Shown in pieces: positions 16,119 to 25,079 of a DNA stretch of 64,000 nucleotides. The notes below the pieces were generated by a model. It made no database searches. It was not told where the DNA came from and was given only the letters and a program-made list of their open reading frames with translations. Both the position numbers and the translations under genes were made by a program. The first letter of the stretch is position 1. Every line of letters begins with the position of its first letter. The DNA is from Gemmatimonadetes bacterium T265 (GTDB lineage Bacteria; Gemmatimonadota; Gemmatimonadetes; Gemmatimonadales; Gemmatimonadaceae): the NCBI GenBank assembly GCA_019973575.1, contig BPUI01000003.1:186001-250000 (forward strand). The letters are read 5' to 3'.

Positions 16119-17891
16119 TGTAGGAAAACCCCATTCTCGGCGCATTTTGGCCGGCGGCTTCGCCGTTAGTCACCGGTGTCGGACGGACGGACGGCGGGCA
16201 TCGTGGTACGCGGCGGTCGTGGTGTGTTAGGCACGCTGCCGCGGTCGTCCTCCTCGGGTCGCTCTACGCCGCGTACCCGTGGTGGGCGAGTTTCTCGATG
16301 TTGTGCACCAGGCAGTAGAGCTTCCACGGCCCGTCGACCTTCGTCCGGCCGCGGAGCGTGAAGCGGTCGAGCCGCTTGTTCGCCCGCAGGTTGCCGAAGA
16401 CCGGCTCCACGGTCGCGAAGCGGCGCCCGTACTGCGCCCGGCCCTCGGGCGTGTCGAGCCGCCGCTTCATGCGATCCGTGTGGCTCTCGGGCGTGCCGGC
16501 CGCCTTGCCCCGGCAGCAGGCGACCTGGCGCGTCGGCGTGCGGTCCGGCGTGCGCAGGCACTGCGCCCGGAGCGGGCAGGGACCGCAGACGCCCTTCGCC
16601 CCGCGGAAGTGATCGGCGACGTAGCCGCGCGTGACGATGTCGCGGCCGGAGCGGTAGAGCATCTTGCCGGCGGGGCACACGCACGTGCGTGCCGCGGCGT
16701 CGTAGGTGAAGTCGCTCGGCTGGAAGACGCGCGGCTCGTCGACCGCGTGCGTCTTGTCGTACAGCGGATCGGGCGTGCCCTGACGCTGTGCTTGGGTCGC
16801 GCAACGCTCGTCCCGCTGCCGCATCGCGTTGTCGGTGATGAGCGCGCTGACGTGCTGCTCGGCCAGGTAGCGCAGGTTCGCCTCGCTGTGGTAGCCCGCA
16901 TCCGCGGTGAGCACCGTCGTGGGCGCGAGCACCGGCTCGAGCGCAGTCACCACCGGGAGGAGCAGCTCCTGCTCCGCGCCGGTGCCATGCGCCTGCGCCT
17001 CCACGATGCTCTGGCGCGCCGCGTCGACGGCCGCCACGCCGGTGTCGCCCTGGAGCACGCCCTTGCCCGTGGCCAGCTTCGCACTGTCGGCGTCGGTCCG
17101 GTTGCTCTGCCGCACGCCGCCGGATGGCCCACGCCGGTCCTCGGGGGGCGCGGCGAGCCAGGTCCGGAGTTCTTGCGCGTCGTGCTCGAGCCGTTCCCGT
17201 CGCGCCGTGTCCTTCGCGGCCACGTCCGGCTCGACGGGTTGGGGGTCGGCTGCGCGGTGCCGGGCGAGCATCGCGGCGGCGGCGGCCTCACACTTGGCCG
17301 CCTGCCGCTCGAAGTTCGCGCGGGTGCCGCTGCGCCGTTTCGAGGCATGACTCGGGAGCTTCACCCCGTCGATGGCGAACCTCTCGCGCCCGATCAGGCC
17401 TTGGCGGTCGCAGACGGCGAGCACCGCCGCGAACACGTGGGCGATGTCCGGGCCCAGCGTGCTGACGAACTGCGCGATGGTCGTGACGTGCGGGGCCGTG
17501 TCGCCACACAGCGCGATGAAGGTCACGTGCTCGCGGCAGAGCCGCTCGATGGCGCGACTGCTCACGATGCCGTGCGCGTACGCACAGAGCACGACGGTGA
17601 GCAGCATGGCCGGCGGGTACGCGGGGGCGCCGGTGTCGTCGTTCCGGAAGCGGGCGTCGAAACGCGACAGGTCGACCGCGTGCGCCAGGAGGTGATGCGC
17701 CGCATGCTCGAACGTGCCGGGCAGCAATTGCCGGGCGAGATCGACCGGCAGAACGCGCGGGCTGGCGTCGATATGCTTGTCGCGGGCCATGGGCGGGGCG
17801 CTCGGGGCGGGGCAGCACGGCAGCAACGCGACGCCACCAAACTTGCGCCCGAACGCGCCTAACCCCAGAGTGGTCCCGGGCTTTTCCTACC
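16119..17891 (-). mobile_element. IS1182-family insertion sequence
   Basis: About 1.77 kb, bounded by inverted repeats of the form GTAGGAAAASCCC (16120-16132 and, on the other strand, 17878-17890). It holds one complete IS1182-type transposase on the minus strand. Its left end abuts the last attC-like remnant and its right end lies about 15 bp from the HxlR gene, so it marks the right border of the integron as now preserved. Confidence 0.75.
16264..17790 (-). CDS. IS1182-family DDE transposase
   Basis: A 508-residue transposase. An N-terminal DUF772-type domain (SRFDARFRNDDTGAPAYPP, MLLTVVLCAYAHGI) leads into an RNase-H-fold catalytic core: FAIDGVKLPSHASK, LTADAGYHSEANLRYL and FATVEPVFGNLRANKRLDRF supply the DDE acids. 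Before the last comes the family Cys cluster (CVCPAGK, then CGPCPLRAQC). The start at 17790 (MARDKHID) is the only one placing the domain normally. The frame is intact, so the element could still be mobile. A GTTAGGC heptamer occurs just downstream at 16228. Confidence 0.94.
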   Translation of the reverse strand: MARDKHIDASPRVLPVDLARQLLPGTFEHAAHHLLAHAVDLSRFDARFRNDDTGAPAYPPAMLLTVVLCAYAHGIVSSRAIERLCREHVTFIALCGDTAPHVTTIAQFVSTLGPDIAHVFAAVLAVCDRQGLIGRERFAIDGVKLPSHASKRRSGTRANFERQAAKCEAAAAAMLARHRAADPQPVEPDVAAKDTARRERLEHDAQELRTWLAAPPEDRRGPSGGVRQSNRTDADSAKLATGKGVLQGDTGVAAVDAARQSIVEAQAHGTGAEQELLLPVVTALEPVLAPTTVLTADAGYHSEANLRYLAEQHVSALITDNAMRQRDERCATQAQRQGTPDPLYDKTHAVDEPRVFQPSDFTYDAAARTCVCPAGKMLYRSGRDIVTRGYVADHFRGAKGVCGPCPLRAQCLRTPDRTPTRQVACCRGKAAGTPESHTDRMKRRLDTPEGRAQYGRRFATVEPVFGNLRANKRLDRFTLRGRTKVDGPWKLYCLVHNIEKLAHHGYAA

Positions 17892-17904
17892 GCCTCGTTC
17901 GGCG

Positions 17905-18342
17905 TCACGCCGCCCCGGCCCTCGCGTCGAACGCGCGGCGCGCCGCGTCGACCGCCGACAGGTTGTCCGACGCCCAGTGCCAGACGCCGCAGAAGGCCGC
18001 GCCGAGCCCGAGGCCGAGCGGCGTCAGCGCGTACTCGACCCTGGGCGGCACGACGGGGTGGACGGTGCGCGTGAGGAGGCCGTCGCGCTCCATGTGCCGG
18101 AGCGTCTGCGTCAGCATCTTCTGACTGATCCCGTCGACGAGCGCGCCCAGGCGGGTGAAGCGCACCGTCCCGTGCTCGGCCAGCGCCTCGAGGATCAGCA
18201 TCGTCCACTTGTCGGCGACGCGGCCGATCAGGTCGTGGACGAGGGCCGCGACGCGCGGGTCGAGCTCGGCCGGCGCGGCCGGCGCGACGTACGCCCGCGC
18301 CCGGGCGAGCTGCGCGTCCGTGAACGGCGGTGCACTCGTCAT
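17905..18342 (-). CDS. HxlR-family transcriptional regulator
   Basis: A 145-residue protein with the HxlR winged-helix domain: VADKWTMLILEALAEHGTVRFTRL, DGISQKMLTQTLRHMERDGLLTRTV, then the wing PPRVEYALTPLG. HxlR proteins are small dimeric regulators that often sense aldehydes, quinones or oxidants. The gene is divergent from a short-chain dehydrogenase across 109 bp holding an inverted repeat (18360-18392), the usual arrangement in which the regulator controls itself and its neighbour. The ATG at 18342 (MTSAPPFTD) was preferred over an upstream ATG that would consume the operator region. Confidence 0.9.
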   Translation of the reverse strand: MTSAPPFTDAQLARARAYVAPAAPAELDPRVAALVHDLIGRVADKWTMLILEALAEHGTVRFTRLGALVDGISQKMLTQTLRHMERDGLLTRTVHPVVPPRVEYALTPLGLGLGAAFCGVWHWASDNLSAVDAARRAFDARAGAA

Positions 18343-18359
18343 GTGGTCACTCTCTACAC

Positions 18360-18392
18360 AGTAAGTATGGCACTTCACGGTGTATTCTTACT
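18360..18392. promoter_or_regulatory. Inverted repeat between hxlR-type and SDR genes
   Basis: AGTAAG (18360-18365) is mirrored by CTTACT (18387-18392), with weaker symmetry inward. A further AGTAAG follows at 18400. The region is markedly AT-richer than its surroundings. It is the probable HxlR-type operator and overlaps promoters for both genes. Confidence 0.55.
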
Positions 18393-18451
18393 AATGGAGA
18401 GTAAGAGGCTACCGTACCGGAGGCAAGCGCCACCTACCACGCGGAGTCTTC

Positions 18452-19225
18452 ATGCCGCTGACGAACAGGACGGTCCTCATCACCGGGGGCGCGAGCGGCA
18501 TCGGCCTCGCGCTCGCGACGCTACTCGTCCCGCGCCGCAACACGGTCCTCGTCACCGGGCGCGACGGCGAGCGGCTCGCGGCCGCCGAGCGCGCGCTCCC
18601 CGGCGTCCGCGGTTTTCAGAGCGACGCGAGCGACCCGGAGGCGATCCGGGCGCTCCGCGAGCGCGTGCTCGCCGAGTTCCCCGCACTCGACGTGCTCGTG
18701 AACAACGCCGGGGTCATGCGGAACATCGACTTCGGCCGGGCCGCCGGGCCGGACGACGTGACGCGCGAGATCGAGATCAACCTGAGCGGGCCCGTGCGCA
18801 TGGTCGAGCAGTTCCTGCCGCACCTGAAGGGCCGCGGCGAGGCGCTCATCGTCAACGTCTCGTCGGGCCTCGCCTTCGTCCCGTTCCCGCTCGCGCCGGT
18901 CTACTCGGCGACGAAGGCCGGGATCCACGCCTTCACCCAGGTTCTGCGCGTACAGCTCGCGGGAACGGGTGTCACCGTCGTCGAACTGGCCCCGCCCGGC
19001 GTGGAGACGCCGCTCTTCCGCGGCGAGTTCACCGAGGCGGTGAAGGGGCAGAAGGCGATGGACCCGGCCGTACTCGCGGCGCGCGCGGTCGCGGGCATCG
19101 AGGCGGGCCGGCTCGAGATCCGGCCGGGGCTCAGCAACGTGGTGAAGCTCCTGAGCCGGGCGGCGCCCGGGTTCGCGCTGCGCCAGCTGACGCGCACGGT
19201 CCTCCCGAAGCGGGAGGGCGCCTAA
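18452..19225 (+). CDS. Short-chain dehydrogenase/reductase
   Basis: A 257-residue classical SDR. The NAD(P) site is TGGASGIGLALA (TGxxxGxG). NNAG stabilises the central sheet (NNAGVM). Catalytic Ser is in NVSSGLAF and the YxxxK pair in YSATKAG. The sequence resembles the DltE/YdfG-like oxidoreductase branch that acts on small hydroxy-acids or carbonyls; substrate cannot be read from sequence. A Thr-Gly-Arg after the second strand (VTGRDGERL) favours NADP(H). Induction by the divergent HxlR-type regulator is likely. The stop codon lies in a GCCTAAC heptamer. Confidence 0.92.
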   Translation: MPLTNRTVLITGGASGIGLALATLLVPRRNTVLVTGRDGERLAAAERALPGVRGFQSDASDPEAIRALRERVLAEFPALDVLVNNAGVMRNIDFGRAAGPDDVTREIEINLSGPVRMVEQFLPHLKGRGEALIVNVSSGLAFVPFPLAPVYSATKAGIHAFTQVLRVQLAGTGVTVVELAPPGVETPLFRGEFTEAVKGQKAMDPAVLAARAVAGIEAGRLEIRPGLSNVVKLLSRAAPGFALRQLTRTVLPKREGA

Positions 19226-19250
19226 CGTAGGCGCGCGTACGGCCGGGCGG

Positions 19251-20831
19251 CTACGGCACGGCGTCGGCCCAGCCGTATGCGGCGCCGTACGCGTCCTCGG
19301 CGCGCCGCGCCTGGCGAAGCAGCGCCTCATGCAGCTGCCCGTAGGCGACGTCGGCCGCGGTCACCCCCGCGACCGACGGGCGCCCGGCGGGAGCGAGCAC
19401 CGAGCCCCAGCCGCGCGCGTGGCCGAAGCCGAGCGCGTGCAGCAACTCGTGCGCGGCCACCTGCGGCTCGAGCGCGCCCGGGCGCCGCACGCGGAACTCG
19501 ATCGTCACGCCCGCGATCGCGCCGCTCTCGTCCCAGCCGAGGGTCGTCATCCCGTCGGCGCGCAGCCCGGGCGCGGGACGCACGACGACGTCGGCCTCGG
19601 GGTCGTCGGAGTCGGCGGGCGCGCCCGCGGCGGGGACGAACAGCGGGCGCCCCCACGCCTCGGCGAGCGCGTGCGCGGCGCCCCAGAACGTCGCGCTATC
19701 CGCGGCGTCGAACCCGGGCGCGAGGGCGACCGTGTGCGGCGCGTCGCGCAGCCAGCCCACCCCGCGCCGGCGCGCGGCCGTGAACTGCCAGAACCCGCGC
19801 GCGGCCGCGGCGCGCACCGGCACCGTCGTGCCGGCGAAGGCGCCGGCCGTCATGGTCCAGCGCGCCGGCAGGAGGACGATGCCTAACGTGTGGAGCCGCG
19901 CGGGCGGCACGCCGCGGAGCGAGACCGGCGCGTACGCGGCCCCGGCGGGCTCGACCCGCACGTCCGCCGGCGTGGCGGCGTCCGCGTTCGGCGGAAGGTC
20001 CAGGCGGAAGCGGCCGGCCGCGTCGGTCCACGTCGTCTCCGCCGCCCCGCCGCTCCGCACGACGACGCGCGCGGGCACCGGCGCGCCGTCGTCGCCCGCG
20101 TAGAGCCGGCCGCGCGCGACGGGACGGACGACGACCGGCGTACGCGTCGTCCCGGCGGGGGTGACGGCGGTGATCACGGCGTCGCCCGGGGCGTCGAGCA
20201 CGGCGCGGCCGTCGCCGAGCAAGGTGACCGCGCCCTCGACCGCCCAGTGCACCCCGCGGGCGCGCAGCGCGGCCGGGAGCGCCCCGGGGAGTTCGGGCGC
20301 GGCGAGCGCGATCGTATCGCCGGCTTCGGCGGCGAGGGGCGCGGTGGTGCGGTCGTTCCAGAAAACGACGTCCGGTCCCCAGTGCGCGGTGTCGGCCCAC
20401 CGTGGTACGCCGGCCGGCGGGGCGGGCCGCGGCGCATGGCGCACGACGGCGGCGAGCGCGCGCCGCGCCGCGCGGGAGAGGCCGTTTGTGGCCGCCGCGT
20501 TGTGCGAGGACGCGTCGTCCACGCCGTCGGGCCGATCGCCGACCACCGCCGCCCGCAGCCGGCGCACGCCGTCGGCGAGCGTGGGGCCGGTCGTGGCGTG
20601 CGCGTCGTGCGCGCGGACCGCCGCGGCGACCGCGCCCAGGCCGAACGCCGCGAGCGCGACGGCGAGCGCGACGGACGACCAGCCGGTGCTGGACGCGCGG
20701 GCGACGCGGGGACGACGGGGCACACGCCCGGTACCCGGCGGCCGTGGTCCGGGTGCCTCGCCCGCCCGGGCGATCAGACCGCGTCCAGGCGGGGTCTTGC
20801 GAACGAGCAAATTGCGATATATCGTGCGCAT
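19251..20831 (-). CDS. Membrane-anchored zinc metalloprotease (HExxHxxGxxH)
   Basis: A 526-residue protein. The N-terminal 30 residues are basic, then one membrane helix (SVALAVALAAFGLGAVAAAV, about 57-76) anchors it. The middle holds beta-rich segments, including an Ig-like stretch and a carboxypeptidase-regulatory-like part (RLYAGDDGAPVPARVVV, TDAAGRFRLDLPPNA). The C-terminal catalytic domain has HELLHALGFGH, the extended zinc motif of metzincin-type proteases. Target proteins are unknown. It is divergent from the PadR gene, and the operator-like palindromes overlap its 5' end, so PadR control is plausible. The start at 20831 (MRTIYRNLL) is preferred over 20867, which would run through the palindrome. 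Confidence 0.8.
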   Translation of the reverse strand: MRTIYRNLLVRKTPPGRGLIARAGEAPGPRPPGTGRVPRRPRVARASSTGWSSVALAVALAAFGLGAVAAAVRAHDAHATTGPTLADGVRRLRAAVVGDRPDGVDDASSHNAAATNGLSRAARRALAAVVRHAPRPAPPAGVPRWADTAHWGPDVVFWNDRTTAPLAAEAGDTIALAAPELPGALPAALRARGVHWAVEGAVTLLGDGRAVLDAPGDAVITAVTPAGTTRTPVVVRPVARGRLYAGDDGAPVPARVVVRSGGAAETTWTDAAGRFRLDLPPNADAATPADVRVEPAGAAYAPVSLRGVPPARLHTLGIVLLPARWTMTAGAFAGTTVPVRAAAARGFWQFTAARRRGVGWLRDAPHTVALAPGFDAADSATFWGAAHALAEAWGRPLFVPAAGAPADSDDPEADVVVRPAPGLRADGMTTLGWDESGAIAGVTIEFRVRRPGALEPQVAAHELLHALGFGHARGWGSVLAPAGRPSVAGVTAADVAYGQLHEALLRQARRAEDAYGAAYGWADAVP

Positions 20832-20858
20832 CAGATATATCGAACAGTTCGATACATC
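20815..20858. promoter_or_regulatory. Palindromes in the PadR/metalloprotease control region
   Basis: Two symmetric sites: CGATATATCG (20815-20824, perfect, inside the first codons of the metalloprotease gene) and a 25-bp inverted repeat centred on 20846 (GATATATCGAAC / GTTCGATACATC, one mismatch). The AT-rich TATCGAAC half-site resembles known PadR operators. Binding would cover the protease start and the PadR promoter. Confidence 0.65.
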
Positions 20859-20879
20859 AAAACACAAACAGGATTACTC

Positions 20880-21557
20880 ATGTTCAAGCATCATTCACAC
20901 CCCATGCACCGCGGCGGTCGCGGACCCTTCGGTTGGCGCGGCGAAGGCGCCGAGCATCCGCAGGACGAGCGCGAGACGCACCACCGGCACCGCCGCCGCC
21001 CCGACCCCACCGACTTCGGCCCGCCCGGGCGCGGGCCCTTTGGCCCCGGCCCGTTCGGGCGCGGGCGCGGCGGTCCTGGCGGCGGGCGCGGCCCGCTCGG
21101 GCGGTTCTTCGCTCACGGCGACCTTCGGCTCGTCATCCTGCACCTGATCGCCGAGCAGCCGCGCCACGGCTACGACCTGATCAAGGCGATCGAGGAGCGC
21201 GTCGGCGGCGCCTACAGTCCGAGCCCGGGCGTCATCTACCCGACGCTCACCCTGCTCGAAGACCTCGGGTACGTCACCGTCCGCCCGGACGAGGGCGCGA
21301 AGAAGTCGTACGAGATCACCGACGCGGGGCGCGCGTTCCTCGACGCGAACCGCCCGACGGTCGACGCGCTCCTCGCGCGGATGGCCGAGGCCGGCCGCGC
21401 GCACGGCGGGGCGCCCGCGCCTCAGTTGCTGCGCGCGATGGAGAACCTGCGCCTCGCGCTCCGGATGCGGCTCGCCCGCGGCCCACTCGGCGACGAGCAG
21501 GTCCAGGCCCTCGCGGCCGCGCTCGACGCCGCGGCGACGGCGGTCGAGCGGGTCTGA
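20880..21557 (+). CDS. PadR-family regulator with His-rich N-terminus
   Basis: A 225-residue protein. The first 75 residues are rich in His, Gly, Pro and Arg (MFKHHSHPMHRGGRGPFGW, ETHHRHRRRP). The PadR winged helix follows: GDLRLVILHLIAEQPRHGYDL, SPSPGVIYPTLTLLEDLGYV, KKSYEITDAGRAFL. The C-terminal helical dimerisation arm is short. The layout, a metal-binding-looking tail before the PadR domain, recalls E. coli YqjI, a nickel/iron-responsive repressor; metal sensing here is an inference. It is divergent from the metalloprotease with shared palindromes. Confidence 0.88.
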   Translation: MFKHHSHPMHRGGRGPFGWRGEGAEHPQDERETHHRHRRRPDPTDFGPPGRGPFGPGPFGRGRGGPGGGRGPLGRFFAHGDLRLVILHLIAEQPRHGYDLIKAIEERVGGAYSPSPGVIYPTLTLLEDLGYVTVRPDEGAKKSYEITDAGRAFLDANRPTVDALLARMAEAGRAHGGAPAPQLLRAMENLRLALRMRLARGPLGDEQVQALAAALDAAATAVERV

Positions 21558-21662
21558 AGCGCCTGGGCGGCGGCGGCCGGCGGCAGCCAGAACCGCCGTG
21601 TGCCTTGCGCGATCAGGACTGTCGCACACACTGTGCGGCGCCCCCACCCGCACGAGGCCCGC

Positions 21663-24600
21663 GTGACCGTTCCGTTCCTCCGCCGCGCCGCCTGGCGCTC
21701 GGCGCTCCCGGCCGCCGCTCTGACGGCCGCCCTCGCCGCCAGCGCCCCGGCCCAGCCCGCACCCGGCGTCCCGCCGTCGGGCGCCTACGACACGACCGCC
21801 TTCGCCGCCCTTACCTGGCGCGAGCTCGGCCCCTACCGGGGCGGCCGCTCGGTCGCGGTGGCCGGCAGCGCCGCGCGGCCGATGGAGTACTGGATGGGCA
21901 CGACCGGCGGCGGCGTGTTCAAGACGACCGACGGCGGGATGACCTGGGCCCCGGCGAGCGACAAGGCGTTCGGCGGCACGGTCGGCTACGTCGGCGTGAG
22001 CGCGAGCAACCCCGACGTCGTCTACGTCGGCACCGGCGAGTACGCGATCCGCGGCAACGTCTCGCACGGCGAGGGGGCGTTCAAGACGACGGACGGCGGG
22101 AAGACGTGGGCCTTCGTCGGCCTCAAGGCGACGCGCCAGATCAGCCGCGTGCGCGTGCACCCGACCAACCCCGACGTCGTCTGGGTCGCCGCCCAGGGCG
22201 CGTTCTGGGGGCCGAGTAAGGATCGAGGCGTATATAAAACGACGGACGGCGGGAAGTCGTGGCGGCAGGTGCTCTTCCGCAACGACTCGACCGGCGCGTG
22301 CGACCTCGTCGTCGACCCCAAGGACCCGAACGTCCTCTACGCCGCGTTCTGGCAGTCGTACCGCAACGCGTACACGCTCTCCTCGGGCGGGGCGGGGGGC
22401 GCGCTCTACAAGAGCACCGACGGCGGCGAGCACTGGACCGAGCTGACGCGCAACGCCGGGCTCCCGGCGGGTCCGTTAGGCAACATCGGGCTCGCCGTCT
22501 CCCCCGCCAACCCGCGCCGGCTCTGGGCCTCGATCGAGGCCGACTCGGGCGGCATCTACCGCAGCGACGACGCGGGCGCGACGTGGCGGCGCGTCAACGC
22601 GGACCGCAAGCTGCGGCAGCGCGCGTGGTACTACTCGCGCATCTTCGCGGACCCCAGGGACACGAACACCGTCTACGCGCTCAACGTCGGCTTCTACCGA
22701 TCCGTCGACGGCGGCAAGACCTTCAAGCAGCCGATCGCCGTGCCGCACGGTGACAACCACGACCTCTGGATCGCGCCCGACAACCCCCAGCGGATGATCG
22801 AGGGGAACGACGGCGGCGCGACCGTGTCGATGAACGCGGGGAAGACGTGGACCGAGGAGAACTTCGCCACCGCGCAGTTCTACCACGTCACGACGACGAA
22901 CGAGTTCCCCTACCGCGTCTGCGGCGCGCAGCAGGACAACTCGACGCTCTGCGGGCCAAACCGCTGGCCGGGGGGCGTGACGCGCGAGCTGTGGGTCGAC
23001 GCGGGCGGGGGCGAGAGCGGCTACATCGCCGTCGACCCGCTGCACCCGGACGTCGCCTACGCGGGAAGCTACGGCGGGCTGCTCACGCGCAAGAACATGC
23101 GCACCGAGGAGGAGGTGCAGGTCAACCCGTGGCCCGACAACCCGATGGGCCAGTCGTCGGGCGACCTCGCCTACCGCTTCCAGTGGACCTTCCCGATCGT
23201 CTTCTCGCCGCACGACCCGCGGGTGCTCTACGCGGGCGGCAACCACGTCTTCCGCACGCGCGACGGCGGGCAGAGTTGGGACGTGATCTCGCCCGACCTC
23301 ACGCGCCACGACCCGCGCACGATGGGGCCGTCGGGCGGGCCGATCACGAAGGACCAGACGGGCGTCGAGACGTACGCGACGATCTTCACGATCGCCGAGT
23401 CGCCCAGGGCGCGCGGCGTGATCTGGACGGGGAGTGACGACGGGCTGGTGTACGTCACGCGCGACGACGGGCGCACGTGGGCCAACGTCACGCCGCCGGC
23501 GATGGGCGAGCTGCCGCGCATCTCGCTGGTCGAGGCGTCGCCGCACGACCCCGCGGTCGCCTACGTGGCCGCGAACCGGTACCAGTTCGGCGACCTGCGC
23601 CCGATGTTCTACAAGACGGCCGACTACGGGCGCACGTGGACGCCGATCGCCGCCGGCATCCCGGCCGAGGAGTTCGCGCGCGCGATCCGCGAGGACCCGG
23701 TGCGGCGCGGGCTGCTGTACGCGGCGACGGAGCGCGGCGTGTGGGTGTCGTTCGACGACGGCGGGCACTGGCAGTCGCTCCGGCGCAACCTGCCGCCGGT
23801 GCCGGTGCACGACCTGATGGTGAAGGAGGGCGACCTGGTCGCCGCGACGCACGGGCGCTCGTTCTACATCCTGGACGACCTCTCCGCGCTGCGGCAGCTG
23901 ACGCCCGCGGCCGCCGCCGCGCCGGCGCACCTCTACACGCCGCGCGACGCGTACCGCGTGGCGTGGGGCGGCGGGTCCGGCGACGCGCCGCGGCAGGCGG
24001 GGAAGAACCCGCCGAGCGGGGCGGGCGTGTACTACACGCTGGCGCGGCCCAACCAGGACGTGACGCTCGAGTTCCTCGACGCGCAGGGCGCCGTGGTCCG
24101 CCGCTTCACGTCGCGGCTCGATTCGTTAGGCATGGCCGATTCGGCGCGCGCCGACAGCGTCAAGCGCGCCCGCGCCGACTCGGTCGCGAAGGCGGGCGGG
24201 CTGCCGCGCACGCCCAACCCGCAGCTCGGCTCCGCCGCGCTCAAGAGCGAGAGCGGCGAGGGGAGCCCGGGCGGCGAGCCGGAGGTCGACTTCGAGGAGC
24301 TCGCGCGCCGCGGCCCGCGGGTGCCGCGCGTGCCGAACAAGGTCGGCCTCAACACCTTCGCCTGGAACCTGCGCGAGCCCGACGCCGTCCGCTTCGAGAA
24401 CATGATCCTCTGGGCCGGCGCGACGAGCGGCGCGATGGTGCCGCCGGGGACGTACCGCGTGCGCATGACGGTGGCGGGGCAGCCGGCACAGACGCAGGCG
24501 TTGGTCGTGCGCGCGGACCCGCGCTCGCGCGCGACGCCGGCCGACGTCGAGGCCACGGTCGCGCTGCAGCGCCGCGTGCTCGACCGGCTGAGCGAGGCCA

Positions 24601-25079
24601 ACCGCGCGGTGCGCACGGTGCGCAACGTGCGCGCGCAGCTGGCCGAACGCGCCGCGCACGTGCCGGCCGCCGAGCGCGCGGCGTTCGACGCGCAGGCGCG
24701 CCCGCTGCTCGCCGCGCTCGCGGGGGCGGAGGAGGCGATCTACCAGGTGCGGAACCAGAGCTCGCAGGACCCGCTCAACTACCCGATCCGGATCAACAAC
24801 AAGCTCGCCGCGCTCGCGGGCGTGGTGGCCACGGCGGACCCGCGGCCGACGCGGCAGTCGTACGTGGTGTTCGACTCGCTCTCGCGTCAGCTGCAGACGC
24901 AGCTCGACGCGCTGCGGCGGGCGACGGGGGCGCAGCTGTCGGGGGTGAACGCGGCGCTGCAGCGCGCGGGGCTCAAGCCCGTGGTGCCGAGCGACGCGGA
25001 GGTGCGCGCGGCGGGCCCGGGGGGGGTGGCGGCCGCGGCAGACGAGGCGGCAGCCGAGGAGGGGGCGCGCCGGTGGTAG
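21663..25079 (+). CDS. Secreted BNR/sortilin-type beta-propeller protein
   Basis: A protein of about 1138 residues with a signal peptide (start VPFLRRAAWRSALPAAA, cleavage near ASAPAQP). The first 750 residues hold repeated blades carrying BNR/Asp-box motifs (TTDGGMTW, TTDGGKTW, STDGGEHW, SDDAGATW, SVDGGKTF, TRDGGQSW), as in VPS10/sortilin and 'glycosyl hydrolase, BNR repeat' proteins of environmental bacteria. A C-terminal beta domain and helical region follow (about 790-1130). The role is probably extracellular glycan or protein interaction; catalysis is not shown. The GTG at 21663 was chosen as the start nearest the signal peptide. Its end overlaps the GH16 gene by 7 bp, so the two are translationally coupled. 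Confidence 0.88.
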   Translation: MTVPFLRRAAWRSALPAAALTAALAASAPAQPAPGVPPSGAYDTTAFAALTWRELGPYRGGRSVAVAGSAARPMEYWMGTTGGGVFKTTDGGMTWAPASDKAFGGTVGYVGVSASNPDVVYVGTGEYAIRGNVSHGEGAFKTTDGGKTWAFVGLKATRQISRVRVHPTNPDVVWVAAQGAFWGPSKDRGVYKTTDGGKSWRQVLFRNDSTGACDLVVDPKDPNVLYAAFWQSYRNAYTLSSGGAGGALYKSTDGGEHWTELTRNAGLPAGPLGNIGLAVSPANPRRLWASIEADSGGIYRSDDAGATWRRVNADRKLRQRAWYYSRIFADPRDTNTVYALNVGFYRSVDGGKTFKQPIAVPHGDNHDLWIAPDNPQRMIEGNDGGATVSMNAGKTWTEENFATAQFYHVTTTNEFPYRVCGAQQDNSTLCGPNRWPGGVTRELWVDAGGGESGYIAVDPLHPDVAYAGSYGGLLTRKNMRTEEEVQVNPWPDNPMGQSSGDLAYRFQWTFPIVFSPHDPRVLYAGGNHVFRTRDGGQSWDVISPDLTRHDPRTMGPSGGPITKDQTGVETYATIFTIAESPRARGVIWTGSDDGLVYVTRDDGRTWANVTPPAMGELPRISLVEASPHDPAVAYVAANRYQFGDLRPMFYKTADYGRTWTPIAAGIPAEEFARAIREDPVRRGLLYAATERGVWVSFDDGGHWQSLRRNLPPVPVHDLMVKEGDLVAATHGRSFYILDDLSALRQLTPAAAAAPAHLYTPRDAYRVAWGGGSGDAPRQAGKNPPSGAGVYYTLARPNQDVTLEFLDAQGAVVRRFTSRLDSLGMADSARADSVKRARADSVAKAGGLPRTPNPQLGSAALKSESGEGSPGGEPEVDFEELARRGPRVPRVPNKVGLNTFAWNLREPDAVRFENMILWAGATSGAMVPPGTYRVRMTVAGQPAQTQALVVRADPRSRATPADVEATVALQRRVLDRLSEANRAVRTVRNVRAQLAERAAHVPAAERAAFDAQARPLLAALAGAEEAIYQVRNQSSQDPLNYPIRINNKLAALAGVVATADPRPTRQSYVVFDSLSRQLQTQLDALRRATGAQLSGVNAALQRAGLKPVVPSDAEVRAAGPGGVAAAADEAAAEEGARRW

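Noticed and set aside
16133-16263. GTTAGTC and GTTAGGC near the IS1182 left end as attC cores
   Set aside because: They lie inside the IS1182 element and lack L boxes; the first does not fit GTTRRRY.
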